A stretch of DNA of 22,711 nt, taken from NCBI GenBank assembly GCA_002479455.1, contig DLNB01000040.1, positions 792 through 23,502 of the forward strand. Reading direction: 5' to 3'. Shown here piece by piece: positions 13,614-21,159 of this stretch (the first letter of the stretch is position 1; every line of letters starts with the position of its first letter). Position numbers and translations under genes: made by a program. The notes below the pieces were generated by a model. The model saw only the letters and a list, made by a program, of their open reading frames with translations, had not been told where the DNA came from and did no database searches. The DNA comes from Acetothermia bacterium UBA7521. Its GTDB lineage: Bacteria > Bipolaricaulota > Bipolaricaulia > Bipolaricaulales > Bipolaricaulaceae.

Positions 13614-15932
13614 TCAAGCGCTCGCCTCCACCAGGTTGATCACACGCTCGGGGATCGCTGGATAGGTGCGGAGGCGAGCGCCAGCAGCCGCGGAGATGGC
13701 GTTGGCCACCGCGGCGTGGGAGGCCATCAGAGGGACCTCTCCGAGCCCCTTGGCCCCGAACGGCCCGCCCGAGTACGGGACCTCGACGAACGCGATCTCC
13801 AGCTCCTCCGGCATGTCCGGCGCGGTGGGGATGTGGTAGGCGGTGAACGACGGGGCGAGGATCCTTCCGTCGCACGAGGCGAGTTCCTCGGTGAGGGCGT
13901 ATCCGATTCCCTGGGCGACGCCGCCGATCACCTGGCCGCGGGAGGTGGCCGGATTTACGATCTTCCCCGAGTCGTGGCCGGCCCAGAACCCCTCGACGTG
14001 GGTCTCCCCAGTGAGGAGATCTACCTCCACCAGGGCGACGTGGCACGCGTAGGCGTAAACGAAGTACGCATTGCCCATCCCGGTCGCGGCGTCCCAGTCC
14101 ACCGGCCGTCCTTCCACCCAGCCCGTGACCCCCATGTCCCAGTTGTGGACCCACATCCACCGCGCGATCTCCGAAATGTCCACCTCGCGCGGCGGATCGC
14201 CAGGGATGCAGAACAGGCGGCCCTCGACGGTAAACTCCGGGCAGGCGAACATGTTCCGGACGGCGTCCTCAATCTTGGTCCGAAGCTTCTTGGCTGCGTC
14301 GAGAACGGCCATCCCCTGGACGGTCGTCGTCCGGGAGGCGACAGTGGGGCCGGAATCGGGCACGCGCGACGAGTCCACCGGGGCCACTTGGACCAGCCCC
14401 ACCGGGAGCCCGAGCCCCTCCGCTGCGATCTGGGACAGCACGGTAGTTGCTCCCTGCCCCATCTCCGTTGTGCCCACGGCGAGGCTCAGCGACCCATCCG
14501 CCTCCAGCTTGAGGTAGGCCCCCGCCTTCTCAAGGAGCGGGGCCTTGGCCCCCATCCCCACCCCATACAACACGGTGGACACGCCCAGGCCGCGGCGTTT
14601 GAACCGCTCCCTCTTGTTGAACTGGGCGACCTCTCTCTGCCTGTCCTCCCACCGGCAGAGGTCCCGCGCCTTCTCGATGCACGCCTCAAGCCCCACCGAC
14701 TCCGATAGGACCTGGTCGGTGCACGTGGCGTCGCCCTCGCGGAGGGCGTTCCGCTGACGGAGCTCAAACGGATCTATGCCCAGCTTCCGCGCGAGCTCGT
14801 CCATCTGCGACTCGTGGGCAAAGATGACCTGGGGAGATCCGAAGCCGCGAAACGCCCCGCAGGGAACCGTGTGTGTGGCCACGGAGTAAGCATCCACCTT
14901 CACGTGGGGGATTCGATACGGACCCGGGGCGTGGACCAGCCCCCGCCACAGGACAGCGCTCGACAGGGTTTGGTACGCGCCCGCGTTGTAGTGGAACTCG
15001 ACCTCCACCGCGGTCAGGGTCCCGTTTCGCTTCGCCCCCGTGCGGTAGCGGATGATCCCCGGATGGCGTTTGGAGGTGGTGGCGATGTCCTCTGCCCGAT
15101 CTAGGACGAGCTTCGCCGGCCGGCGAAGCTTCCACGCAGCAACCGCGGCCATCGCCGCGAGGTGGCTTGGCACATCCTCCTTGCCGCCGAACCCGCCGCC
15201 CGTGGCGGTCTGGACGATCCGCACCTTGGCCATCGGGAGACCGAGGACGTTGGCGACCGCGTTCTGAACGTAGAACGGGCACTGGAGCGTCCCGTACACC
15301 GTCATCCCCCCGTCCTCGGGGACGGCGATCACCCCCTGCGGTTCGAGGTAGGCGTGCTCTTGGTACCCGACCTCGTAGTCGCCCTCCACGATCACGTCGG
15401 CCTGGGCGAATCCCTCGGCGATGTCGCCCTTGCGAATCACCATGTGATTGAACACGTTGCCCTCTTCCGCCGCATGCGGGAGGGCAACCCGGGGGGCGTC
15501 GGCGGCACGCGCTTGCCGGGGGTCGAATACGGCGGGCAGGTCCTCGTACGCGACCCGCGCCCGCGCTGCCGCGTCTTCCGCTGCTGCGCGCGTCTCCGCC
15601 GCCACGAGGGCAATCGGTTCGCCCACGTAGCGGACCAGCCCATCGGCGAGAACCGGCATGTCGCGGTAGATGATCGGGACGGTATTCTCCCCGGGGATGT
15701 CCGATGCCGTAATCGTCCCCACCGCGCCGTGCGCGGACTCTGCTTGCGTGAGATCGAGACCTGCGATCCGGGCGTGGGGACGCTCGGAGCGGATCGCCTT
15801 CAGATGGACCATCCCCGCGAACGCGAGGTCGTCGGCGTACCTTGCCTCACCGCGAACCTTGGCCTCTGCGTCAGGGCGAGGGACAGCTGCGCCTACGATC
15901 CGTTGCTCATCGCCTTGCCGCGCCCCTTTCAC
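13614..15932 (-). CDS. Xanthine dehydrogenase-type molybdenum-binding subunit
   Basis: The 772-aa catalytic subunit of a molybdenum hydroxylase. Residues 13-145 form the N-terminal alpha/beta domain (EPIALVAAET). TGGGFGGKE (244-252) is the cofactor-contacting loop, with the Glu corresponding to bovine Glu802. FRGFGSPQ (361-368) carries the Arg equivalent to bovine Arg880. MGQGATTVLSQIAAE (491-505) contacts the pterin, and GLGE (729-732) supplies the conserved catalytic Glu. Retention of the purine-binding Glu and Arg supports a purine-type substrate. GTG 15932 follows AGGGAG with a good gap; the open frame continues far upstream but antisense to GH31 and without homology. The FAD and 2Fe-2S subunits are not in the window. 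XdhC at 1497-2297 is a likely helper. Confidence 0.92.
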   Translation of the reverse strand: MKGARQGDEQRIVGAAVPRPDAEAKVRGEARYADDLAFAGMVHLKAIRSERPHARIAGLDLTQAESAHGAVGTITASDIPGENTVPIIYRDMPVLADGLVRYVGEPIALVAAETRAAAEDAAARARVAYEDLPAVFDPRQARAADAPRVALPHAAEEGNVFNHMVIRKGDIAEGFAQADVIVEGDYEVGYQEHAYLEPQGVIAVPEDGGMTVYGTLQCPFYVQNAVANVLGLPMAKVRIVQTATGGGFGGKEDVPSHLAAMAAVAAWKLRRPAKLVLDRAEDIATTSKRHPGIIRYRTGAKRNGTLTAVEVEFHYNAGAYQTLSSAVLWRGLVHAPGPYRIPHVKVDAYSVATHTVPCGAFRGFGSPQVIFAHESQMDELARKLGIDPFELRQRNALREGDATCTDQVLSESVGLEACIEKARDLCRWEDRQREVAQFNKRERFKRRGLGVSTVLYGVGMGAKAPLLEKAGAYLKLEADGSLSLAVGTTEMGQGATTVLSQIAAEGLGLPVGLVQVAPVDSSRVPDSGPTVASRTTTVQGMAVLDAAKKLRTKIEDAVRNMFACPEFTVEGRLFCIPGDPPREVDISEIARWMWVHNWDMGVTGWVEGRPVDWDAATGMGNAYFVYAYACHVALVEVDLLTGETHVEGFWAGHDSGKIVNPATSRGQVIGGVAQGIGYALTEELASCDGRILAPSFTAYHIPTAPDMPEELEIAFVEVPYSGGPFGAKGLGEVPLMASHAAVANAISAAAGARLRTYPAIPERVINLVEASA

Positions 15933-15952
15933 CTGTTCTCCCTGGAGATAGG

Positions 15953-15958
15953 ATTGTA
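15953..15958 (-). promoter_or_regulatory. -10 box for the molybdenum hydroxylase gene
   Basis: TACAAT on the minus strand, 20 nt before the GTG start; the leader contains the AGGGAG ribosome site. No clear -35 was seen. Confidence 0.4.
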
Positions 15959-15988
15959 GCCGACGCGTGGGAGCGACGCCGCGGCGGG

Positions 15989-16017
15989 TTGACACCGGTC
16001 TCCCCACCGGCGACGCT
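15989..16017 (+). promoter_or_regulatory. Promoter for the GH31 gene, leaderless-type
   Basis: Consensus TTGACA (15989-15994), exactly 17 bp, GACGCT (16012-16017, a weak -10 keeping the key A and T), then 8 nt to ATG 16026. No Shine-Dalgarno precedes this ATG. Confidence 0.45.
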
Positions 16018-16025
16018 CCGAACCC

Positions 16026-18152
16026 ATGAGGTGGAGCGTGAGAGGAAGATGGGGGACCGTTCTGCTTGTTGCCCTCGGGGTCGTGGCGAGTGGACAGAAC
16101 CTCAGTGTCTCGGTTCGCCACGCCCCGTTCACAGCGTCCTTCTCGCACGATGGGGAGGCGGTAGCGGCTCTCACGAACGGGGATCGGTCGGCGCTGTATC
16201 TGAACGGTTGGGCAGGCCGCGTGCACCTCGTGGGCGGGCCCCACGCGGTCGAAGATGAAGACGGGACCCGATTGACCTACCGCACCTCCGACGGCCGCAC
16301 GGCGCGCGTGGATCTGAGGTCGGTCGAAGAAGGAGCGTTCCAGGTCCGGTTCTCCGTTGAGGGCAAGGCTCGGTGGGAGCGGCTGGGGGTCACCCTTGAG
16401 GTAACCGCGGACGAGGGTTTCTACGGGCTCACCGAGCGGCCGGTTCAGGGGATCCTGCACGAGTTCTTTCCGCCGCGCGGCGCGGGGTTCAACCTGCGCG
16501 GGCAAGAAGTCTGGCTGTACGTCCTCCCCACCCACGCCTTGTACAGCCCGTTCTTCGTCTCTTCGCGTGGATGGGGGATCTACGTCGAGAGCTCCTGGCC
16601 GGGGATCTACCGGTTCGGCCGCGACGGGCTGGGACGCGCCACGCCCACCCAGGTCACGATCGAGTACGAGGGGCCGGAGCTCGTGTTCCGTATCTTCGGC
16701 GGGGAGACGCCGGTCGAGGTCGTGGAGCGGTACAGCCGAACCGTGGGTACGACCGTCCTCCCCCCGGAGTGGGCGTTCGGCCCATGGCGGTGGCGGGATG
16801 AGGTGTGGAATCTGCCCGCGTTCTACGACGGGACGCCGAACACGTGCCTGTTCAATTCGATGGTCGTCGAGGACATCCTGATGATGGATGCCCTCGGTAT
16901 CCCTTGCTCCGTCTACGTTCTCGATCGGCCGTGGGCGGACGGCACGCTGGGGTACGCGGACCTCGCGTTCGATCCCGAACGGTTCCCCAACGCTCCGGAG
17001 CTGATCGTCTGGCTTAGGGAACGGGGGGTACAGCCGATCCTGTGGCTCGGGCCGTGGGTGCTCGACGCGCTGCGTGCCGAGGCAGTGCGGCTGGGCCATC
17101 ACGTGCGGAGTCGAATTCCCTATCCACCGCGGGCGGCGCTCCTCGACTTCACCTCGCCCGAGGCGACGGCGTGGTGGCAGCAGCTCGTGAGTCCCCTCCT
17201 CGACCTGGGGATCGCCGGGTTCAAGCTGGATCGGGGCGACGAGGACGTCCCCGACGGGCTCCTCTTCGCCGGCGTCTACGCCGACGGAACAAGCTACCGG
17301 GAGGGCCACAACGCGTACCCCCTCTGGTTCGCTCAGGCCGCCCAGGGGGCGCTTCCCTCACCGGAGGATTCCCTCCTCTTCGTCCGGGCGGGGTGGGCAG
17401 GCTCGTCATCCTACGCCGTGGCGTGGGGAGGGGATCCGGCGTCGAGCGAGTGGGGCCTGCGGAACTCGATGATCGCCCTCCAACGGGCCGCGGCGATGAA
17501 CTTCCCGATCTGGGGCTCGGACACCGGCGGGTACACGGGCCGGCCGTCGCGGGAAGTCCTCGCGCGCTGGCTTGGCTTCTCCGCGTTCTGTCCGCTGATG
17601 GAGGTCGGGCCGACGGCGAACCTCGCCCCGTGGAGCTGGGCCCCGGACGGGGTTCGCGCCCGGGTGGACGCGAGCGGCTACCGGTTCGCGCCCGCCTACG
17701 ACGAGGAACTGGTGGCGATCTGGATCCTCTACGCCCGGCTCCACGATGACCTCCGTGCCTACAGCTACGCCCAAGCGGTGGAGGCCCACGAGCGGGGAAC
17801 GCCGATCGCGCGGCCGCTCGTTTTCGTCTACCCCGAGCAGACGGAGTATGTGGACGTGTGGGAGACGTACCTCTACGGGCCGGACCTCCTCGTGCGCCCA
17901 GTGTGGAAATCCGGGGCACGGTCCGTCGCTGTCCACATCCCGCCCGGAACGTGGCGCAACCTGTGGACCGGTGACACGGTACGCGGGCCGACGACCATCG
18001 AAACCGAAGTTCCGCTGCACGCGATCCCGACCTACGTTCGGGTCGGAAGCGACCTCGAACAACTCGACCTGTCGGCGCGGTGGATAGAGGCTCAAGAGCG
18101 CGCCCGCGCTCGGCCGAACCTTGCGCTCCTCCTTCAGCGGGAAGGTTGGTGA
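16026..18152 (+). CDS. Secreted GH31-family glycoside hydrolase
   Basis: A 708-aa protein with an N-terminal signal peptide (basic MRWSVRGRWG, hydrophobic TVLLVALGVVASG to about 23). Next comes the GH31 N-terminal beta-sandwich (FYGLTERP about 137-145; GWGIYVESSWPG). The catalytic barrel starts near LPPEWAFGPW. The nucleophile is predicted as Asp402 in GFKLDRGDE and the acid/base as Asp470 in AWGGD; WGSDTGGY follows. The C-terminal beta domain contains YLYGPDLLVRPV and PPGTWRNLWTGD. GH31 members act on alpha-glucosides, alpha-xylosides or related links; specificity cannot be set here. The start is supported by the promoter spacing; GTG 16038 is an alternative. The stop overlaps the next start. 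Confidence 0.9.
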   Translation: MRWSVRGRWGTVLLVALGVVASGQNLSVSVRHAPFTASFSHDGEAVAALTNGDRSALYLNGWAGRVHLVGGPHAVEDEDGTRLTYRTSDGRTARVDLRSVEEGAFQVRFSVEGKARWERLGVTLEVTADEGFYGLTERPVQGILHEFFPPRGAGFNLRGQEVWLYVLPTHALYSPFFVSSRGWGIYVESSWPGIYRFGRDGLGRATPTQVTIEYEGPELVFRIFGGETPVEVVERYSRTVGTTVLPPEWAFGPWRWRDEVWNLPAFYDGTPNTCLFNSMVVEDILMMDALGIPCSVYVLDRPWADGTLGYADLAFDPERFPNAPELIVWLRERGVQPILWLGPWVLDALRAEAVRLGHHVRSRIPYPPRAALLDFTSPEATAWWQQLVSPLLDLGIAGFKLDRGDEDVPDGLLFAGVYADGTSYREGHNAYPLWFAQAAQGALPSPEDSLLFVRAGWAGSSSYAVAWGGDPASSEWGLRNSMIALQRAAAMNFPIWGSDTGGYTGRPSREVLARWLGFSAFCPLMEVGPTANLAPWSWAPDGVRARVDASGYRFAPAYDEELVAIWILYARLHDDLRAYSYAQAVEAHERGTPIARPLVFVYPEQTEYVDVWETYLYGPDLLVRPVWKSGARSVAVHIPPGTWRNLWTGDTVRGPTTIETEVPLHAIPTYVRVGSDLEQLDLSARWIEAQERARARPNLALLLQREGW

Positions 18153-18676
18153 GCACGATGCCCGACCGGTCCCCGCTGGAAGAGTTGTCTCCCGAGGAAC
18201 TGATCAGCCTGATCGAGGACGGGGCCAAGAACTGGCTCGCCATGGACGGACTGTGGTTCCTGGCCGTGGAGGAGCGGTTCGGCCTGGAGGCGGCGATCGC
18301 GCTCGACCGTGCGGTGTGGGAGAGGTTCTCTCCGATCGAAGCGCGACGAATCCTCAGGCGGCGGGAGATCGCCTCGGGCGGCGGTCTTCCCGCGCTGGCG
18401 GAGGCCCTGCAGTACCGGCTCTACGCGCGGATCAACGAACAGGAGATCCGCTGGACGGACAGGGGGACGCTCCTCCTACAGGTGAATACGTGCCGCGTCC
18501 ACGAGGCGCGGAACCGCGACGGCCGCCCGCCTTTCCCGTGCCGGAGCGTCGGGCTCGTCGAGTACGGCACGTTCGCCCACGCGGTCGACCCGCGCATCCA
18601 GACGCAGTGCCTCGGCTGCCCGCTGGACAAGCCGGCGGAGGCGTGGTGCGCCTGGGAGTTCTCGACAGAACCGTGA
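18149..18676 (+). CDS. DUF6125-like cysteine-containing protein
   Basis: A 175-aa cytosolic protein with no signal peptide. The segment NWLAMDGLWFLAVEERFGLE, the central LALQYRLY-like stretch, and Cys residues in NTCRVHEARNRDG, FPCRSVG, TQCLGCP and AWCAWEF match my memory of the DUF6125 family, whose function is unknown. The conserved Cys set suggests metal or Fe-S binding (inference). GTG 18149 overlaps the GH31 stop in a GTGA arrangement with GGGAAGG just upstream, implying translational coupling; ATG 18158 is the alternative. Coupling to a secreted glycosidase is unexplained. Confidence 0.65.
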   Translation: MSTMPDRSPLEELSPEELISLIEDGAKNWLAMDGLWFLAVEERFGLEAAIALDRAVWERFSPIEARRILRRREIASGGGLPALAEALQYRLYARINEQEIRWTDRGTLLLQVNTCRVHEARNRDGRPPFPCRSVGLVEYGTFAHAVDPRIQTQCLGCPLDKPAEAWCAWEFSTEP

Positions 18677-18688
18677 TCCGGGGTCAGC

Positions 18689-18729
18689 AGTCCGTTGTCC
18701 GTAGGCCGGTGTCCGGAGTCCGTTGTCCG
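18689..18729 (+). repeat. Two direct AGTCCGTTGTCCG repeats
   Basis: The 13-mer occurs at 18689-18701 and 18717-18729 in the gap between converging genes. Its core CCGTTGTCCG is the reverse complement of units in the 5524-5641 gap, so both gaps carry the same repeat family. Confidence 0.6.
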
Positions 18730-18743
18730 GGGCCGCCTCCTGG

Positions 18744-19355
18744 CTACCGGCGGGGCTGGATGATCTCGTCGACGATCCCGTAGGCCTTGGCCTCGTCGGC
18801 GCTCATCCAGTAGTCGCGGTCGGTGTCCTTCTCGATGCGTTCCTTGGGCTGGCCGGTGTGTTTGGCGAGGATCTCGTTCACCCGGTCGCGGGTCTTCATG
18901 ATCTCGTCGGCGTAGATCTTCAGGTCGACGGCTTGCCCTCCCACGCCGGACACCCACGGCTGGTGGATGAGGATCTTCGAGTTGGGCAAGGAGAACCGCT
19001 TCCCCTTGGCCCCGCCGGCGAGGATGAGTGCCGCGGCCGAGGCGGCCACGCCCACGCAGATCGTGCGGACTGCGCACTTCGTGGTCTGCATCGTGTCGTA
19101 GATCGCCAGCGCGGCCGACACGTCGCCGCCCGGGCTGTTGATATACAGCTGGATGTCTTTCTCCGCGTCTTCAGCCTCAAGGCTGAGGAGCTGGGACACG
19201 ATCCATTCCGCACCCACGTACTGCATGACCCGTCCCGGCGCCCCTGTCACGATTGTCCCTGCCAGGAAGATGATCCGGTCGGCGAACAGCCGGCCCAGGA
19301 CCTGGTCGTAGTAGGACATCAGGCGTTCCTGCTCGGTGAACCGCTGCATCTTCAT
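18744..19355 (-). CDS. clpP: ATP-dependent Clp protease proteolytic subunit
   Basis: The serine peptidase chamber of Clp proteases, working with ClpX/ClpA/ClpC ATPases (none in the window). At 203 aa it has normal length. The predicted triad is Ser106 (VGVAASAAA), His131 (ILIHQPW) and Asp181 (DTDRDYWMS). YINSPGGDV (71-79) forms the substrate-strand oxyanion region. ATG 19355 follows GGAGG with a 5-nt gap; ATG 19373 overlaps the trigger factor stop (ATGA) and would add six residues, but its ribosome site is too close. The order trigger factor-clpP is common in bacteria. Confidence 0.95.
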   Translation of the reverse strand: MKMQRFTEQERLMSYYDQVLGRLFADRIIFLAGTIVTGAPGRVMQYVGAEWIVSQLLSLEAEDAEKDIQLYINSPGGDVSAALAIYDTMQTTKCAVRTICVGVAASAAALILAGGAKGKRFSLPNSKILIHQPWVSGVGGQAVDLKIYADEIMKTRDRVNEILAKHTGQPKERIEKDTDRDYWMSADEAKAYGIVDEIIQPRR

Positions 19356-19369
19356 CCCATCCTCCGGGT

Positions 19370-20473
19370 TCATTCCTTCCTCCTCGTTGCGGCGATGATC
19401 CAATCCGCGGCCTGCTCCAGGACGAGCGCGGCCCGCACAACGCTCTCGTCCCGACCCTGTCCCTCGACCCGCCGCTTGACCTCGTCCTCATCGGGCCGGA
19501 GATCCCTCGCCTCGGCCAGGCGCTGGGCGAGGATCTCTCGGCGCAGCCTGCGGCGCACCGCCTCCTCAAACTGCGGCTTCTGGTCGGGGGGAAGTCGCAC
19601 CTCTTTCCACTCCTCGGCGACGACGTCAGCAACAAGGGAGGACGGGACTTCGACCTGCACCCACTCGGAAACTGCGTCGAGCGCTGCCAAGCGCCACATC
19701 CGTAGGCGTCTCCCTTCCGCAACCCGGGCCAGCTCCGCGCGCACGACCGACTCGAACGCCTCCCATGAGGCGTGGCCGTAATGCTGGGCCGCTTCGTCCT
19801 CGGTGGGAAGGAGGACTCGGTACACGCCGGTCACGGAGAACACTTCGGAGTGGCCGTCTTCGTCAACCAGCGTGAGCTTCTGCGTAGCCTGAGCGTTGAG
19901 GAGCTGCTTCCCGATCGGGCGGGATGCCGTGGCCTCGCCCTCCCAGTCGCGATCAGCGCGCTGCAGGCGGACCACATCGCCCTCTTCGGCCGGGCTCCCT
20001 TTCGGTTCGAGCACCGCGGCATCCCGGCGCAACCCCGCGAGCACGCCCGCGACCTCGTCGTCCGTGACCTCGGCCGGCGGTGGCTCCGGGACGTCCACCG
20101 CGATCTCGTCGGGGATCGTCACTTCGGGGAGCACCGCGAACTTGGCCTGAAAGGCGAGGCGGTCGCCTCGGGCGAACGCCGTCGTTTCCACGGTAGGGGT
20201 GGTCACAGGGTGGAGATCCAGCTCGTCCAGAGCCCGAGAGAGCCATTCTCGCACCAGGTCGTCCCTGAGATCTTGGGCGAACTCATCCTCGCCGTAGTAG
20301 CGCAGGACGAGGTGCTCGGGGGCCTTCCCCGAGCGGAATCCAGGCACCTTGAGCTTGGCCCGCGCCACGACGAGGAGTTCCTCCTCCTTCTTCTGGATCG
20401 CCGCGGTCGGTACGTCGATCTGGAGCGTGACCTCGCATCCGTCACGCTCGATATGGAATGCGTTCTCGTTCAC
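19370..20473 (-). CDS. tig: Trigger factor, short form with atypical middle domain
   Basis: Ribosome-associated chaperone at the nascent-chain exit. The N-terminal ribosome-binding domain has the signature GFRSGKAP (about 45-52; usual form GFRKGKxP). A long helical C-terminal domain follows (about 225-367). At 367 aa it is shorter than E. coli Tig (432 aa). The middle region (about 160-225), where an FKBP-like prolyl isomerase usually sits, lacks the normal GFE and FPxxY motifs and looks reduced, so isomerase activity is doubtful. The GTG start is 9 nt after a perfect TATAAT. Its stop overlaps a possible clpP start. Confidence 0.9.
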   Translation of the reverse strand: MNENAFHIERDGCEVTLQIDVPTAAIQKKEEELLVVARAKLKVPGFRSGKAPEHLVLRYYGEDEFAQDLRDDLVREWLSRALDELDLHPVTTPTVETTAFARGDRLAFQAKFAVLPEVTIPDEIAVDVPEPPPAEVTDDEVAGVLAGLRRDAAVLEPKGSPAEEGDVVRLQRADRDWEGEATASRPIGKQLLNAQATQKLTLVDEDGHSEVFSVTGVYRVLLPTEDEAAQHYGHASWEAFESVVRAELARVAEGRRLRMWRLAALDAVSEWVQVEVPSSLVADVVAEEWKEVRLPPDQKPQFEEAVRRRLRREILAQRLAEARDLRPDEDEVKRRVEGQGRDESVVRAALVLEQAADWIIAATRRKE

Positions 20474-20482
20474 AGTGCGGGG

Positions 20483-20488
20483 ATTATA
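20483..20488 (-). promoter_or_regulatory. -10 box (TATAAT) for tig-clpP, leaderless-type
   Basis: A perfect TATAAT on the minus strand, 9 nt before the GTG of trigger factor, directly after the M50 protease stop. No convincing -35 at the normal distance and no Shine-Dalgarno. Confidence 0.6.
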
Positions 20489-20493
20489 GCCGC

Positions 20494-21159
20494 CTAACCC
20501 CACAGTCGAGACAGGAGGGCCCAGCGAATGCCCACCAGGCGGAACGCGATCGACTCCGCGCCCTGGAACACCATCTGCAGCCCCCCCAGCAAGAGGAGGG
20601 CAAAGATGATCACGAACCCGTATTGCTCCCAGCGCAGCAAAGCAACCCGCCACCGCACGGGGAGGAAATAGGCGAGGATCTTCGACCCGTCGAGGGGCGG
20701 AACGGGAAGGAGGTTGAACAGCGCGAGCAGCAGAGAGAGAAGAACGATCAGCGCCATGAACGCCAGCACATAAGCGTTCGTCACGCCGAGGGCGATCAGC
20801 CCGTGACCGATGGCTGTGGCGAGGAGGGCCATCAACACGTTCGTGAACGGACCGGCGAGGCTCACGTAGAGCATGCCGCCCCACGTGTCGCGGAAGTAGT
20901 ACGGGTTCACGGGGATCGGCTTCGCCCACCCGAACACGATCGGAAACCCGGTGAACCGCCGCAGGAGTAGCAGACCGAGCGGCAGGACGATCGAACCGAT
21001 CGGGTCAAGGTGCTTGATCGGGTTCAGCGTGAGGCGGCCGGCAGCCTTGGCCGTGGGATCTCCGAGCCGCCACGCCACGTAGCCGTGGGCGACCTCGTGC
21101 GGAATCACGCACACGAAGAGCGCCCCCACCGCCATCAGCCCGTAGATGAGTTCAGTCAC
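20494..21159 (-). CDS. M50-family (site-2-protease-like) membrane metalloprotease
   Basis: A 221-aa integral membrane protease. HEVAH (21-25) is the HExxH zinc motif in the first membrane helix, and NLLPVPPLDG (149-158) supplies the third zinc ligand, Asp157. Hydrophobic segments lie at about 5-25, 52-68, 95-125, 130-150 and 172-190. The small size and absence of a PDZ domain place it among minimal bacterial M50 proteins of the YwhC-like type. The GTG start overlaps the rqcH stop by four bases (GTGA), indicating coupled translation. Substrates are unknown. Confidence 0.9.
   Translation of the reverse strand: MTELIYGLMAVGALFVCVIPHEVAHGYVAWRLGDPTAKAAGRLTLNPIKHLDPIGSIVLPLGLLLLRRFTGFPIVFGWAKPIPVNPYYFRDTWGGMLYVSLAGPFTNVLMALLATAIGHGLIALGVTNAYVLAFMALIVLLSLLLALFNLLPVPPLDGSKILAYFLPVRWRVALLRWEQYGFVIIFALLLLGGLQMVFQGAESIAFRLVGIRWALLSRLWG

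Noticed and set aside
15933..17309. Upstream extension of the molybdenum subunit frame to 1231 aa on the minus strand
   Set aside because: The extension is antisense to the well-supported GH31 gene, shows no family similarity, and a GTG with AGGGAG sits exactly where homology begins.
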